Positions 1-10,573 of a stretch of 64,000 nt of DNA are shown here, in pieces. This DNA comes from Leptobrachium leishanense (Eukaryota; Chordata; Amphibia; Anura; Megophryidae). The translations under genes and the position numbers were made by a program. The notes beneath the pieces are model-generated. The model was not told where the DNA came from. It did not search any database and saw nothing but the letters and a program-made list of their open reading frames with translations. How positions within the stretch are numbered: position 1 is the first letter of the stretch; every line of letters begins with the position of its first letter. The stretch spans positions 198,318,954-198,382,953 of the forward strand of contig CM019063.1 of NCBI GenBank assembly GCA_009667805.1, in the 5' to 3' direction.

Positions 1-123
1 CTGAACAGTATCCGTATATAGAATATGGAGATATTGTATTAAAAATAAGAGTTATTTTATAATGATAGCGGGGAGAAATAAGAAGCAGGACCCCCAGAAT
101 AATGGAGAGAGAGAGGGAGACCG

Positions 124-465
124 GTGTTAGATCAACCGGAAGAGAGTGATAATCTGCCCCCGTCCTACCCATTATGTTATGGGGCAGCTAGGGAAGCTCT
201 GAATGCCGCGATTGCGCGGGCGGAGAGGGGGGAGCAGGCAGCTGCTATGTCTCGGTCAGCTCCCTCTGCTCCGTCCCGTATGGCTGAGGAAGAAGAGCAG
301 GGTGCATCGGGTAGAGGAGATAGAGAGGCTCCACCAGAAAAGATTGAGATGCCCGATGGGAGTATATATAAATTAATTAATATTTTATGGAGTGAGATAG
401 TTGCAGTGCTGTATAGTTTGTGTGTATGGTTCAGACTGATTTTGTCCGATTGTGTTTTTAATTGA
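124..465 (+). pseudogene. Possible gag remnant
   Basis: This 113-codon open stretch lies where gag is expected. Residues 12-16 read PPSYP, which resembles a PPxY-type late-budding motif. The middle is rich in Ala, Glu and Arg, and the C-terminal third becomes hydrophobic and AT-rich as if out of the original frame. No capsid major homology region or zinc knuckle is visible here or downstream. The assignment rests mainly on position inside the provirus. Confidence 0.3.
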
Positions 466-1244
466 TTATTAAACTGTTCAATTAAAAGTTGAGATTGAGC
501 GTCGTCCCTGGTGTAATAGGCCCCCTCCTTTTTCTGACAGACTGTTTGCAAGAGAGAGGGGGAGAATTGGGAGCAGTTTGTTTTTCTTTGCTCTCTGATA
601 GCTGGAAAGAATAACCCTTTGTGTACTTGTGCAGCGTACTATGTTTAGCTAATTTTAGTGTGTGTTACAATAGAATATTTGTCTGAAGTCTGTTGAGTGC
701 AAGATATATGTTTATATTTTGTGTTGATATTATTCCGAAAGTTTAAGTTTTGTTCAGAGCTAGAATTAAATAGAAAAGAAAAGGGAGTCCTGGTTTTTTA
801 TATTATTGCATATAAATAATAATAAGTATGTAATAGTATACAATATTGCCTACTAAAATATAAAATTTATTAATAAATTAAATTGAAATATATGAAACGG
901 TTAGAAAATTAATTCGAGAAATAATTAAAGTAATTTTTCTTTACTGTTTTTACAAGGTATGTTTTTGTTTGATTTTTGATGGAATGATTTATTTTTATTG
1001 TTTTTTTCGATGTAGTATTAAGAGTCTGTTTTGGGCTATGGGAAAATATTTCTGAGAATATTATTTACACAATGTGTATATGTATATGCCCGAATGTCCC
1101 ATCCAGCTCCTGGGGCGGGATATCTTTTGCAAATTGCAAGCCCAAATTATGTTTTTTCCCGGGGGTCACGTTCAATTAAACCTGCCGGAGAGTGGCAGTT
1201 TTGTTCGGTAGTATAATCCAGCCAGCCCGCACAACCCCCAATCT
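466..1244. other. AT-rich provirus interior without coding signal
   Basis: Most of gag and protease should lie here, but only short frames interrupted by stops are seen. The 700-1020 part is very AT-rich, unlike the flanking retroviral pieces. It may be a replaced or heavily decayed stretch. I recognise nothing specific in it. Confidence 0.5.
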
Positions 1245-1451
1245 GTGAAAATCGCAGTAGTTATGTCAAGGAGGAAGAATGGCGCACGGCACCTACTCTG
1301 TCTGCCACGCTGGATCCGCACGCACTACTCCTTGGAATTCCTGAGGTGGGGGGCGGAGGACAACCCGCCCAGATTAGTTGAATTAAAGCCCGGCGCAAAA
1401 CCGGTGGCTCTAAGACAATATTATATCCCACAGAAAGCCAAGCAGGTTACA
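1245..1451 (+). pseudogene. pol: Pol: reverse transcriptase N-terminal fragment
   Basis: The frame reaches the typical start of a gammaretroviral RT finger region, with a short motif ELKPGAKPVALRQY near residues 45-58. It then jumps at about 1443 straight into the RT thumb region. The whole palm, including the expected catalytic YxDD block, is missing, so this copy cannot encode an active polymerase. The first part of the frame is degraded and its true start is not visible. Confidence 0.75.
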
Positions 1452-1921
1452 GAGTGTCTAAAAAGAAAGCACAAATATGTAAACAGAGTGTAAAATACCT
1501 GGGATTCCAGTTAACAGGTACCAAACGTGCACTAGGGGCAGAAAGGAAAGAAGCAATGTGCCGCATACCCCAACTAAAGACCAGGAGACAAGTCCGTGAG
1601 TTCCTGGGAGCTGCAGGCTTCTGCCGCCTGTGGATCCCCAACTTCGCAGAAATTGCCAAGCCGCTTCATCAAGCAACCAAGGAAAGAGAATTAGACCCCT
1701 TTCATTGGGAAGAAGAGCAAACCGCAGCGTTTCTGAAATTAAAGACTCTGCTAATGGAAGCTCCTGCACTGGGTCTGCCAGATCATAGCAAGCCTTTCCA
1801 GCTGTTCGTACATGAACATAACCAAACAGCAACAGGAGTATTGGTCCAGACCTTTGGCTCGTGGCTGAGGCCTGTGGCCTACCTCTCCAAGCAACTCGAC
1901 CCTGTGGCCTACCCCCATGCC
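1452..1921 (+). pseudogene. pol: Pol: RT thumb and connection fragment
   Basis: The open frame begins in the RT thumb (VKYLGFQLTG, then REFLGAAGFCRLWIPNFAE) and continues into the connection domain, ending at a TGA around 1922. These blocks are diagnostic of retroviral RT of the gamma/epsilon type. The left edge is the deletion junction with the finger fragment. The right edge is a frame change, because the connection domain continues in another frame immediately downstream. Confidence 0.85.
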
Positions 1922-2721
1922 TGAAAGCAGTGGCTGCCACCGCAATGCTGATAGCAGAAGCAGACAAGCTGACCCTTGGACAAGTTCTTCATGTCAAGGT
2001 GCCCCATGCTGTCAAGGCTCTGCTGGATGTCAAAGGAGGTTACTGGTTTAGCAACAGCCGGATGACGAAGTACCAAGCCATGATGTGTGAAAATCCACGG
2101 GTTCATTTGGACCTCATCGCTACCTTAAACCCTGCTACTTTACTGCCTGACTGTGAAGAGGATCCAAATCATGAATGCCTCCAAGTCATGGAAGAAGTGT
2201 TCAGTAGCAGGCCAGATTTGAAAGACGTACCCCTAGACAAATACGATCTACAGCTATTCACTGATGGTAGCAGCTACATGGATGATGGGAAGAAAGTCTC
2301 CGGCTATGCAGTAGTCTCAACAGAAGAAATTATTGAAGCAAAGCCACTGCCAGGCCATACATCGGCACAACTAGCTGAAATAACAGCCTTAACCAGAGCC
2401 CTTGAAATTTCTGAAGGCAAAAGAGTAAATATCTATATAGATTCCAAATACGCCTTTATGACAGTCCATGCACATGGTGCACTCTACAAAGAAAGAGGCC
2501 TACTCACGTCTTCAGGACAACAAATTAAATATGCTGCAGAAATCACGGCCCTCCTGGAAGCAGTGTGGAAACCAAGTGCTGTCAGCATCATGCACTGTCG
2601 TGGCCATCAAAAAGGCCGTGATGAAATTCCAAAAGGTAACAGACGCGCGGACCAGGCCGCAAAAGCAGCTGCAAAACCGCCACTACCACAACAGAAGCAG
2701 AAGCTCAAGCTAAAGTACTGA
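1918..2721 (+). pseudogene. pol: Pol: connection domain and RNase H
   Basis: After the frame change the connection domain continues to about 2200, followed by a well-preserved RNase H domain. Its acidic blocks are visible: FTDGSS with the Asp codon at 2263, a Glu in QLAEITAL, DSKYAF, and RRADQAA close to the C-terminus. RNase H normally removes genomic RNA during reverse transcription. The frame ends at TGA 2719-2721, where a complete pol would continue into the integrase zinc-binding domain. Here that domain is absent and an OGFr-like ORF follows. Confidence 0.88.
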
Positions 2722-2747
2722 TCTGCAAGCAAGAGCCTCAATCTTCC

Positions 2748-3307
2748 ATGCCAAATTACGAGTTCTATATGAATTTGATAAAGTTTGAACCCCACGGCGA
2801 GTTCATTGAAATAATATTGAACAAATGGCAAGATGATTATGAACTGTTAGAACTCAATCATGATTATATCCAATGGTTTTTCCAACTCGAACACAAGGCC
2901 GAAATTTCTACTCTACTCCCCTAAATCCGCAAGAGACATGCCTAATGGTTAACACCTCAGAAGTTCAGCAAAGACTGCGCAGAGTCTGCAAGATGAGGCT
3001 GAAATTCTTCGGCGTAAAAATAGTGGGGGAGGAGGAAGACAAAGAAACAATTGAAGTTGAACGAGCAGAGAATTTCGCGTCACGTTTTGAAAATTTGACA
3101 ATCAATTCTCACAATAATCTACGAATCACACGAATACTGCACAGTCTGGGAGAATTGGGAGCAGAAGAATATCAAGTCCCACTGGTGAGGTTCTTCCTCA
3201 AGGAGATCCTTATCAAGAACAGACTGCCAAGAATGAAGAAAAGTGTAATGAATTTTTTTATACCAGCAGTAAGAGATTCACAAGACAGACAAGATTTGTT
3301 ATTTTGA
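2748..3307 (+). pseudogene. OGFr-domain (opioid growth factor receptor-like) ORF inside the provirus
   Basis: From an ATG at 2748 the translation follows the N-terminal conserved domain of opioid growth factor receptor proteins (OGFr_N family). It shows NHDYIQW at residues 37-43. One frameshift in the T-run near 2876-2881 moves it to a second frame, open to TGA 3305-3307, with a FPTRTQGRNF block, SHNNLRITRIL (nt 3107-3139), SLGELG, PLVRFFL and a final NFF-AVRD block. Total length is about 186 codons. OGFR in vertebrates is a host receptor or nuclear-envelope-associated protein that restrains cell growth. As far as I know its gene has introns, whereas this copy is continuous. It sits between RNase H and the integrase core and replaces the integrase zinc-binding domain. 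No poly(A) or target duplication is seen, which argues against a LINE-made retrocopy. The domain assignment is from recognised motifs. Confidence 0.85.
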
Positions 3308-3309
3308 GA

Positions 3310-4181
3310 ACAGGCCCATCGGGCTATCCCCAATGGTATTATTACAAATAGACTTTACAGTGCTGCCACCCTGCAAAGGATACAAATATTTACTAGTGAT
3401 GGTGTGCACTTTGACAGGATGGGTAGAAGCCTTCCCAACTAGAACTGAAAAGACGACAGAAGTGGTAAAGAGTCTAATGAAAGAAATAATACCACGTTAC
3501 GGACTTCCACTCGAGATAGGGTCGGACAATGGCCCTGCATTTATCCAGAACTGTTTACAACAATTTGCCCGGCTACTGGGCATCACCTGGAAGCTATAGA
3601 CCGCCTACAGGCCCCAAAGTTCGGGAAAAGTTGAAAGAATGAACCGTACCCTAAAGACTTTGATGTCCAAACTGTGCCAAGAGACGTCACTAGGCTGGTT
3701 GGACTTGCTGCCGATAGTCCTTTTGCACATTAGGTGCAGACCAACCCCCCAATTGAAGCTAAGTCCGTACGAACTTATGTTTGGACGGCCAACCCCTCTG
3801 ATTAATGGACTAAGGGGGACCTTCGGGCATTGGGAGAATTAAACTAAATGAACAAGTAGTAATGCTGGGTAAAACAATGCAGAAAATAAATATTTGGGTG
3901 GGGGATAATATACTGTATTCTCTGTATTTTTCACTGTATAAGTATTGTCCGGGTGACTCAGTATGGGTAAAAGAGTGGAAAAATGATCCACTAGGTCCAA
4001 AATGGATTTTGTCCTGTTATCAACCCCTATAGCAGTAAAGGTTGCCGAGGTGGTCCCGTGGATACATCACTCCAGGGTAAAAGCAGCCGCAGCCAGTCCT
4101 GAACCAACATGGAAGGTTGTTACCAACGAGACCAACCCACTGAGGCTGAAGCTGACAAAGACCACAGCCATGAGCACCTAA
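3310..4181 (+). pseudogene. pol: Pol: integrase core and C-terminal domain
   Basis: The catalytic core shows the DDE pattern: Asp in QIDFT (codon 3351), Asp in GSDNGPAF (3525) and Glu in SGKVERMN (3633), giving D-x35-E. A TAG at 3597-3599 interrupts the core in frame. The frame ends at about 3842. A C-terminal block recognisable as PGDSVWVKEWK and PLGPKW appears at about 3945-4010 in one frame and continues in another (VAEVVPWIHHSRVK) to TAA 4179-4181. The N-terminal HHCC zinc-binding domain expected before 3310 is missing, replaced by the OGFr-like ORF. The last 70 nt overlap the env ORF. Confidence 0.85.
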
Positions 4182-5831
4182 ATGATCCTAACCCAGATAA
4201 TACAGAGGATCAACAAGTGGGTGTTTTGATGGGCACAGGTCCTGACCACCCGCCAACGGGGGATACCCACAGGGTGCTTTTTAGGGGCCCGGCCCCCACC
4301 CTTGATCATCCAGAAATGTTCTTTATTTTTGAAATTCCGGTGGGGAGGGATTGGGTTTATGTGACTGTAAAAAGAATTGCCCAAGGAATTCTGACACTCG
4401 GGGCATTTGTGGTGCTGATTTTATATCTTGCTAATTTGATTTATGGACTCTCGCGTGGAGTATGCTCTAATTGTACGGGCAATGTGGGGAAAGTGGATAT
4501 TTCCCATATCTGGAATGGTACGCACCCGGTGATGGAGAACCGTACCATGTGGAGACAAAAACGAGAGGCGCTATCTGGAACCAACCCAAGAGGACACTTA
4601 CTTGTGCAATTCAAATATGACTATGCTAAAAAGTCTGGGCAAACTGCATGCTGGGTGTGTAGTAGACTGCACCCAGAGACAATTTATATACCATTTGTCT
4701 CTGTTCCAATGAATTTGAGTATGTTGTATCAGGGAAAAGACAGAATCAGTCAGTCCCGGGTACCCTATAATAGGACCAGTGTATCCACCAGAATGGTGTT
4801 TTCAACTAGGACCAGATAAAGAAACAAATAACGAGGGTGGGTTATGTAACTCAAGTCAGTTCAACTGGACATCATACATTTATATATTCAAAACAGGACA
4901 AAAGGCGAATTATTTATATATACGATACAGGCAACTCACTAGAGACCAAGAGGCGGTGATTGGGAATGTGACCAATGGGAGGCAGGGTGCAGTGGATATG
5001 ATGAGACGGCTGAGACACCTTGCGATAGAGATATCAAAGGGAACACTATATTCATCACCATTTATAGTGACAGGAGGGTACCAGGTGTGCTGTGAAAGGG
5101 TGTGTTACACATGGGTACCACCAACAATAACGGGAATGTGTTATTTGGCTAAGCTGGTCCCAATCCAGAAACTAAGGGGAGAAGACACAAACACAGACAC
5201 AGAACTACACCCTAGGTACCCACTGGTGTTTGAAAGACCGAAGAGAGAATTGTTTGCGAAGATGGATCGAATATGGACATGGTTGCCAGCATGGACTGGA
5301 TGGGGAGGAGAGATGATGAGGAGATTGAATAGCTATGTCAATCTGATGGATGAGATTCTGAATAGAACCAGTATGGATATCCAGCTGCTGAATCTGGAAA
5401 TGCGTGAGTTACGAAAGGTGCAAATGATACATGAAATGGCGCTTGAGCAGATCAGTGCGGCCTTGAATGGATTGTGTGAAATGACAATGCACTATGAATG
5501 TTGCACCTTCATCAGAAACACTACACACGAAGTCCCAGACTATTACCAGGTAATTCAAGATCATCAGGAGAAGGTAGCACAGTTGCAGGGCACAGCCAGA
5601 AGGATTGCTGCCGAAGGCTGGAATCCGCTCCGTGGGTTTGGAGCAATGGGAGAATGGTTTGGTTCTATCTTACGATTCATCTCAAAGATTGGATCCATGA
5701 TACTTATGATAGTGGTGATCTTGATCATAGGGATACTGATATCTACACAAACACAGAAGATACCACTGATAATTCCACAGGGTATGTTCCCAGTGAAAGA
5801 AACCCCCCCTTTTTCAGTAGTTTCAGAATAG
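4109..5831 (+). pseudogene. env: Env: surface and transmembrane glycoprotein, one frame break
   Basis: The first open part (4109-4819) has an unusually long hydrophilic N-terminus of about 85 residues, then a hydrophobic segment (about residues 90-112) that could act as a signal anchor, then several N-x-S/T sites and a CWVC motif. The reading frame changes in the 4779-4819 overlap. The second part (to 5831) carries more N-glycosylation sites, a furin-like RPKRE, a heptad-rich helix, a cysteine motif of the form C-x7-CC (5475-5504) and a membrane anchor near 5695-5745 before a short tail. Retroviral Env mediates receptor binding and fusion. Apart from the single frame break it is far better preserved than gag and RT. 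Family is gamma/epsilon-like; exact genus uncertain. Confidence 0.85.
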
Positions 5832-5875
5832 TGGAGTGTAATGGCTACAAGTGCCAGGAAAAGATCCTGACACTT

Positions 5876-5890
5876 GAGCCAAGGGGGGAA
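5876..5890 (+). promoter_or_regulatory. Polypurine tract
   Basis: A purine run, AAGGGGGGAA, sits directly before a TG dinucleotide that starts the LTR. This is the expected primer site for plus-strand DNA synthesis. Confidence 0.7.
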
Positions 5891-6600
5891 TGAAGTGGAA
5901 ATAGGCTGGAAGACGGCCGCCATTGTACACAGGCGGCCATCTTGTTCAGAATATTGGTTCACTTGTATATAACTAGACAGGTTTGTAGCTGAAACTAGAA
6001 TGAGGTATACGTAGAAATTTAGGAATGCGTTTAGATTAGCAGAAAAGCAATTAAAGCCTTATGAAAGATCTTTGCTGTTTCTGGCACGGAGAAGTAGATA
6101 TTCCAAGGTCGTTGGGGCCCGCGGAAAGACGAAGGAGTATAGAAGACCGGGCCCCAGGCCATCTGAATAAACATAGCCGATAGGGAGGGAGGCACTGCCC
6201 GGAGAAAGACAGCACAAAAAAATCACAGACTGTCAAACTAACGAGAAGTGTATCAATTTATAGTTATATGTGGAATGTTCTTTGTGTTCGAATTAATGAT
6301 GGGAGGTATTAACCCACGTGGGGTGGAATAGAGTGTCATAGGGAGGTGGGCTAATGGGGATGTACCTAATTATGTATTTGGGGCATAAAACCTCATGTCT
6401 CTGTGTAATCGGGGCTCACTCTAAGCGATTCAATCCTGTGTGAGCACTTGTGTGACGACACAATAAACTCTTGCCTTTCCTGAAGAGACTCGTGTTTGGA
6501 CAATCCTTGCTTGTGTCTGGTCCGGCGCCGTTAATGAAGTGAACCTGTCTGACTCCGGCTACAGCATCTCTAGGGGGGTCACAGGAGGGCTGTATTCTAG
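5891..6600 (+). repeat. 3' LTR of the endogenous retrovirus (right end approximate)
   Basis: The LTR starts TGAAGTGG right after the polypurine tract. A TATA-like GCATAAAA is near 6381 and an AATAAA polyadenylation signal near 6461, followed by a GT/T-rich stretch, so U3, R and U5 can be roughly placed. The 3' end could not be fixed because no partner LTR is present; candidate CA ends lie between about 6564 and 6640. Confidence 0.7.
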
Positions 6601-7670
6601 CAGAGGCCAACTAGGCAGCAATTTTCCTAATGTCAGGCCCTATTCCAACACTGGCCCTAAATAGCTTCTATTCCAACCTTGCTGCAAGCTTTGCCCCTTA
6701 CGGTTCATTAACCGCACCATATGGGGGCGCATGGTGTGCCCAGACACACCCTAATGGGTAAAGGATTAATCTATGACCCTCTACATTGAAATTGTAGATG
6801 TTCCATATCTGGTTTATGAGAAATAGCACAAACATTGACTGTATAACTGCATAAACATTGGTTCTTCCTAATTAAAAATAACTGTTAGGTACAAAATTAT
6901 CCAAGATATGTAATTAAAAAATGTTCTGTGGGTGCACACCCTAATGAAATGGGCTGCGCACGCCGTTGAACAGCAGCTATACGTTGCATACTTTGTATAG
7001 GAGACTTTAAGGATGAGCTACTCCATGTCAGCTCACTGTACTCGTCATGAGTCAGTATTGCTGAAATAGACACTTCTGCAGCAAATTTTAAAAGAAAGCT
7101 ACCGTTAACATAAGCTGTAACTAGATTATTTGTGCATTACAAAATCTTTTTTATACACCTGCTCCTTTTTTTTTTTGATTAGTTTTCCTTTTCACGTGTA
7201 ATATATTTAAAGATCGGTGTTTATCTCCTGTTTCCATTTAGTGAATTTTTTTTCCCATGATGCAACATTTAACAAAATCGTAGCACAAGTTCCCGTTACA
7301 GCTGTGGTACAGGATTGAACAGTAGTGAAGAAGCAGTGGGTAGAGGAGGGAATGTGAGACAAGGCAGCAGGGATCTATTGTGCTGTGTAGGCTACTTGAA
7401 ATAAGATATGGCAGCTGTTATTAGATCTGATAGTGGGTCATGTCAGGTGTGAGCTTGTGCAGGGTTGCATTTGGCTCCATGGGCTCCAGGAGCTGATACT
7501 GGCAGTGCTTCTGCTGGAATCGGTTTGCAGTTTCCAAATATTCTGACTGACTGAACTGGTAATACACCTGGTAGAAAGGAGAATAGGGTGCCCTCTTTTA
7601 GGGTTTTAATGGTCCAATAGATGTATAACAGAGCTGCCAAGTAAGAAAACTCCAAGAAAAGAGTCTCTGA
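6601..7670. other. Intergenic, no gene seen
   Basis: No convincing exon, RNA gene or transposon end was found. There is a T-run near 7170 and a GC-richer part near 6960-7060. The - strand ORF at 7443-7718 has no recognisable family and runs into a MITE. Confidence 0.5.
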
Positions 7671-8116
7671 GGCTAGGGTCAGACGAACGCATTCTGTGCG
7701 GACTGTGTGTCCATGCATAAAGGACGTACTTTCTGACTGACGACAAGGTAGTGGCCACTCGGTCCGTTTTTGTGACTGACGTTTTTTTTGACTGATGTAG
7801 AAGGGAAATTAATTAATATGAAAAACATTTTGTCCGTCAAAATGCTGGACGTCAAAAATGCAGTCCGTCTGACTTCGTTCCATCGCTCACACACAAAGCT
7901 ATGCGGACGTTGCAGACGCAGTGCACTTTGTGCGTCCGTTCTAGCGGTTTTACGTTCTTGCCTAACTTGCGTCCGTTTGCCGTGTTCATTGTGCATCCGC
8001 ACTTCTGTGCGGAAGCACTTCGTGTGTGGTCTCTATTGATCATAATTGTATGATACCACGGACGTTAAAAAGTACGGCAACACGGACGTGAACACTGCGC
8101 TTGTCTGACCCGAGCC
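7671..8116. mobile_element. MITE, GGCTAGGGTCAGAC family, copy 1
   Basis: It starts GGCTAGGGTCAGACGAACGC and ends GTCTGACCCGAGCC, the same inverted ends as five other copies in the window. Inside are the family marks GTGCGTCCG and TAGCGGTTTTACGTTC. It is about 446 bp, non-coding and high in CpG. This copy has diverged flanks with no clear target duplication. Confidence 0.8.
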
Positions 8117-8672
8117 GCAGCTATAAAAATTTTATTAGAAATCAGTTGGTGTGGGACGTGGCTGGACGTCGAGGTGAGTGGATGCAACGTGCAGGGGCTC
8201 TGTCTCAACTTGGATTTTAGAGGTGTTTTATCCCCACTTACCTAGAAATTTTGCCCTCACCTCAACCCCTTTGAGTGCTGGTTGCCCCTGCGCTGTGTCC
8301 CCCCAAACAGACTTCGGCACTGCGTTCCCTGGCTCTTTGGCTGGTGTGCCTGTCCGGTGGCCATTTTGATTACTTTAAAGAGGTCATGTTCCTGAGTGCC
8401 CTGCTGACTAGGGCCCTTGCAGCTGTTCTACGGTCCCGGGAGGTACCTGCGGGGCATTGATAAGATCGGGTTTGGATGTTGAAGGGTTTCCATTCCCCAG
8501 CCCTCGCAGATCTGCGGGTGCGGGGCCTGGCTGCGGAGAGTGGTGGCCTTCCCTGCGGGACATCCCCCTCCTGCAGTTGTGTGGACCACGAGGTCGGACC
8601 ATGGTGGATCCCTGCCGCCTCTGCCGGAGACCGACGGAGACGACCAGCCGCTAACGAGAGGGGATGTACACC

Positions 8673-8789
8673 GACTGCAACTGTGAATCTGGATTGGGCT
8701 GCTGGGCACCCTGACTGCAACTGTGAATCTGGATTGGGCTGCTGGGCACCCTGACTGCAACTGTGAATCTGGATTGGGCTGCTGGGCAT
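8673..8789 (+). repeat. 40-bp tandem repeat, three copies
   Basis: The unit beginning GACTGCAACTGTGAATCTGG occurs at 8673, 8713 and 8753 almost unchanged. It lies in the GC-rich 5' part of the LINE-like element, where tandem promoter monomers are common in LINEs; that role is inference. Confidence 0.9.
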
Positions 8790-9606
8790 GCAGCTGAGGT
8801 GGAATGGGAGGAGAGGTGTCCTGTGGCCACGGAGGTTGGAGCCTCAGCCATCCACTAGCGGTGCTGCGTTGCTGGAGGGAGCCAAGCCTCTGGAGGATGC
8901 GAAGCTCGCTTGGGAGGCTGATGACAATGTTGCGCCGGCCTCTGCTCCTCTGGATCGCGGCCAGAAGATAGTCCCAGGTGCCCCCAAGATGTCTGTGAGT
9001 GTGCCTCGATTTGGGCTGTCTGCGGAGATCGCTGGCCTGGCGCTGCCAGAGGCATATGCTCGGGATTATCCTTCCTGCCTGGCTGGGAGAGCAGTGCCGC
9101 CCCACAGAGACACAGGCTGAAGACGTCCCCCATTTATTTTTGTTTTCCTCCCTTTTCGTTATCTGTTTTTCAACTTTTGCTTTTCTGATTTTGCTGATGC
9201 TTGCGTATTTACGTTCCCCGGATGGAGTGTTTCTATTTTCCCCCTTGAGTGCCCTTTTATTGTTGAAGACTTTTTTTTACATGTACAGTACAAAGCTACG
9301 ACGCACACAAGGCGGATAGGAAGATCTCGCTTTGTGGCACTGCGCCCAATAACTGTGCTCAGCAAGATGGCCACACAGGCATCAGAGTGGAAGGAACATC
9401 CACTCTCACGGACGTTCCTTCTGCTCAAAGGACGCTTGTGTGACCGCAGCCTTCGGTGGCTCTGCTTCCTCTGCTGCCGCCTCGCTTCCACTGGCGCCGG
9501 AATCACTGATTCTCTACCGCGGCTCTTCAAGTTGCCCTACAACTACAGTAGGTCTTATTTTTGGGGTAGGTCTTATAATTTAGCAGTTATCAAAAAAACA
9601 CACTAC

Positions 9607-9766
9607 CCAGGTTATTCGGAGAGAGGTGAAAACCCGGAGAGCGAAAATTCTAGGTCAAACCAGAGAAATTCTCCCCAATATCTCACTTTCCAAATCGGCT
9701 ATTTGGTCTAGATTGTTCATTCTCCTGGCAGTTCTCCAGGTTTTCACCTCTCTCTGAATAACCCTG
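9607..9766. mobile_element. Foldback MITE (GGTTATTC family)
   Basis: The two arms are inverted copies: GGTTATTCGGAGAGAGGTGA on the left and TCACCTCTCTCTGAATAACC on the right, with a loop containing TTCTAGGTCAAA. Related elements are at 34274 and 37034. It is nested within the LINE-like element. Confidence 0.75.
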
Positions 9767-10573
9767 TAGGTCTTATGAGACCTTTTTGTGGTGACTCGGT
9801 GTGGCCACCTTTTTTATTTTATTTGCTTTCTTGTGAGTTCCCTTTGTTTTTATGTGTCCCACATCTCTGACATGTGTTTGGCTGATGACACCCACACCCC
9901 CCCCCCCCCATGCTCTTAGATTTTTTTTTTTCTTTGTGATGTCCACCTTCCAGGAGACTGTTCAGGAGACCTGATGGGGTTCTTGGGTACACCCCCCCTT
10001 TTTTTTAGTGTGGGAATCTGGGTTGACCCAGGAGCAGCGGTGGTCTGGCTACCATGGCTCTGTCTATTCCTATTGGCCCTGGGTCTCCCGGCCATGTGAC
10101 CCCCATTTCATTGTTTCCGGTCTCCCACCAGGGCCCCTGAAGTGTGCTGCCAATGTCACCTCAAAAAGGGCAGTTCTCCAATCCTTTTTTCTCCCCTTCC
10201 TTGTTGTTGGGATTTTTGTATTATTTATTTTTACTCCCTGGAAGACCTTGCTTCATTTACGGAGTCTCCCTTTTTGTTTTTGGTACTTTTTGCTAAGGTA
10301 CGTTTGTTCACATCTTATTTTATTCTATGTTTTTCTTTCTCCGCTGTGTATTTTTGTGAAAGTTACTGGTGGGCCCTGCAAGGCTGCTATTCCTTACTAT
10401 CTGTTATATTGCTGACAATCTCTCAAAATAAAAAGCATTTAAAAAAAAATCAATTGATGTAAGATACTTTGCTTTTCTTCTAAATTACATTTTATTGACA
10501 GGAAATATGACCTGCAGTTAGCAGTAATTACTGGTTTAGTGAGTATTTGTTGAATAGTCACTTAAGTGCAGAG

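Larger units (their letters stand above)
1..6600 (+). mobile_element. Endogenous retrovirus (gammaretrovirus-like), 3' part, defective
   Basis: Pieces occur in retroviral order on one strand: a gag-like scrap, reverse transcriptase, RNase H, integrase, env, a polypurine tract and a 3' LTR. The integrase tail overlaps the env start by about 70 nt in another frame, an arrangement typical of gammaretroviruses. The copy is old: part of the RT palm is deleted, several frameshifts and one nonsense codon break pol, and env has one frame break. No copy of the 3' LTR sequence is present at the left edge, so the 5' LTR lies outside or is lost. A foreign OGFr-domain ORF lies between RNase H and integrase. 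The right boundary is uncertain because there is no second LTR to compare. Confidence 0.9.
8153..10448 (+). mobile_element. LINE-like retroelement without ORFs (5' and 3' ends only)
   Basis: The stretch begins GC-rich like a LINE 5' UTR and ends with T-rich 3'-UTR-like sequence, AATAAA near 10428 and an A-run at 10440-10449. Bases just before it (8141-8152, ATCAGTTGGTGT) match those just after it (10449-10460, ATCAATTGATGT) at 10 of 12 positions, suggesting a target-site duplication. No endonuclease or RT frame exists inside, so it would be an internally deleted, non-autonomous copy. It resembles Tx1/L1-type elements in style only; the family is not identified. Confidence 0.45.

Noticed and set aside
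1..120. Search for a 5' LTR or primer-binding site at the left edge
   Set aside because: The first bases do not match the 3' LTR, and no tRNA-complementary site could be placed.
7443..7718. 91-residue reverse-strand ORF
   Set aside because: No recognisable domain, and its N-terminal part translates the end of a MITE.
8370..8851. Several overlapping reverse-strand ORFs with repeated peptides
   Set aside because: They arise from the 40-bp tandem repeat and GC-rich sequence; no family match or splice context.
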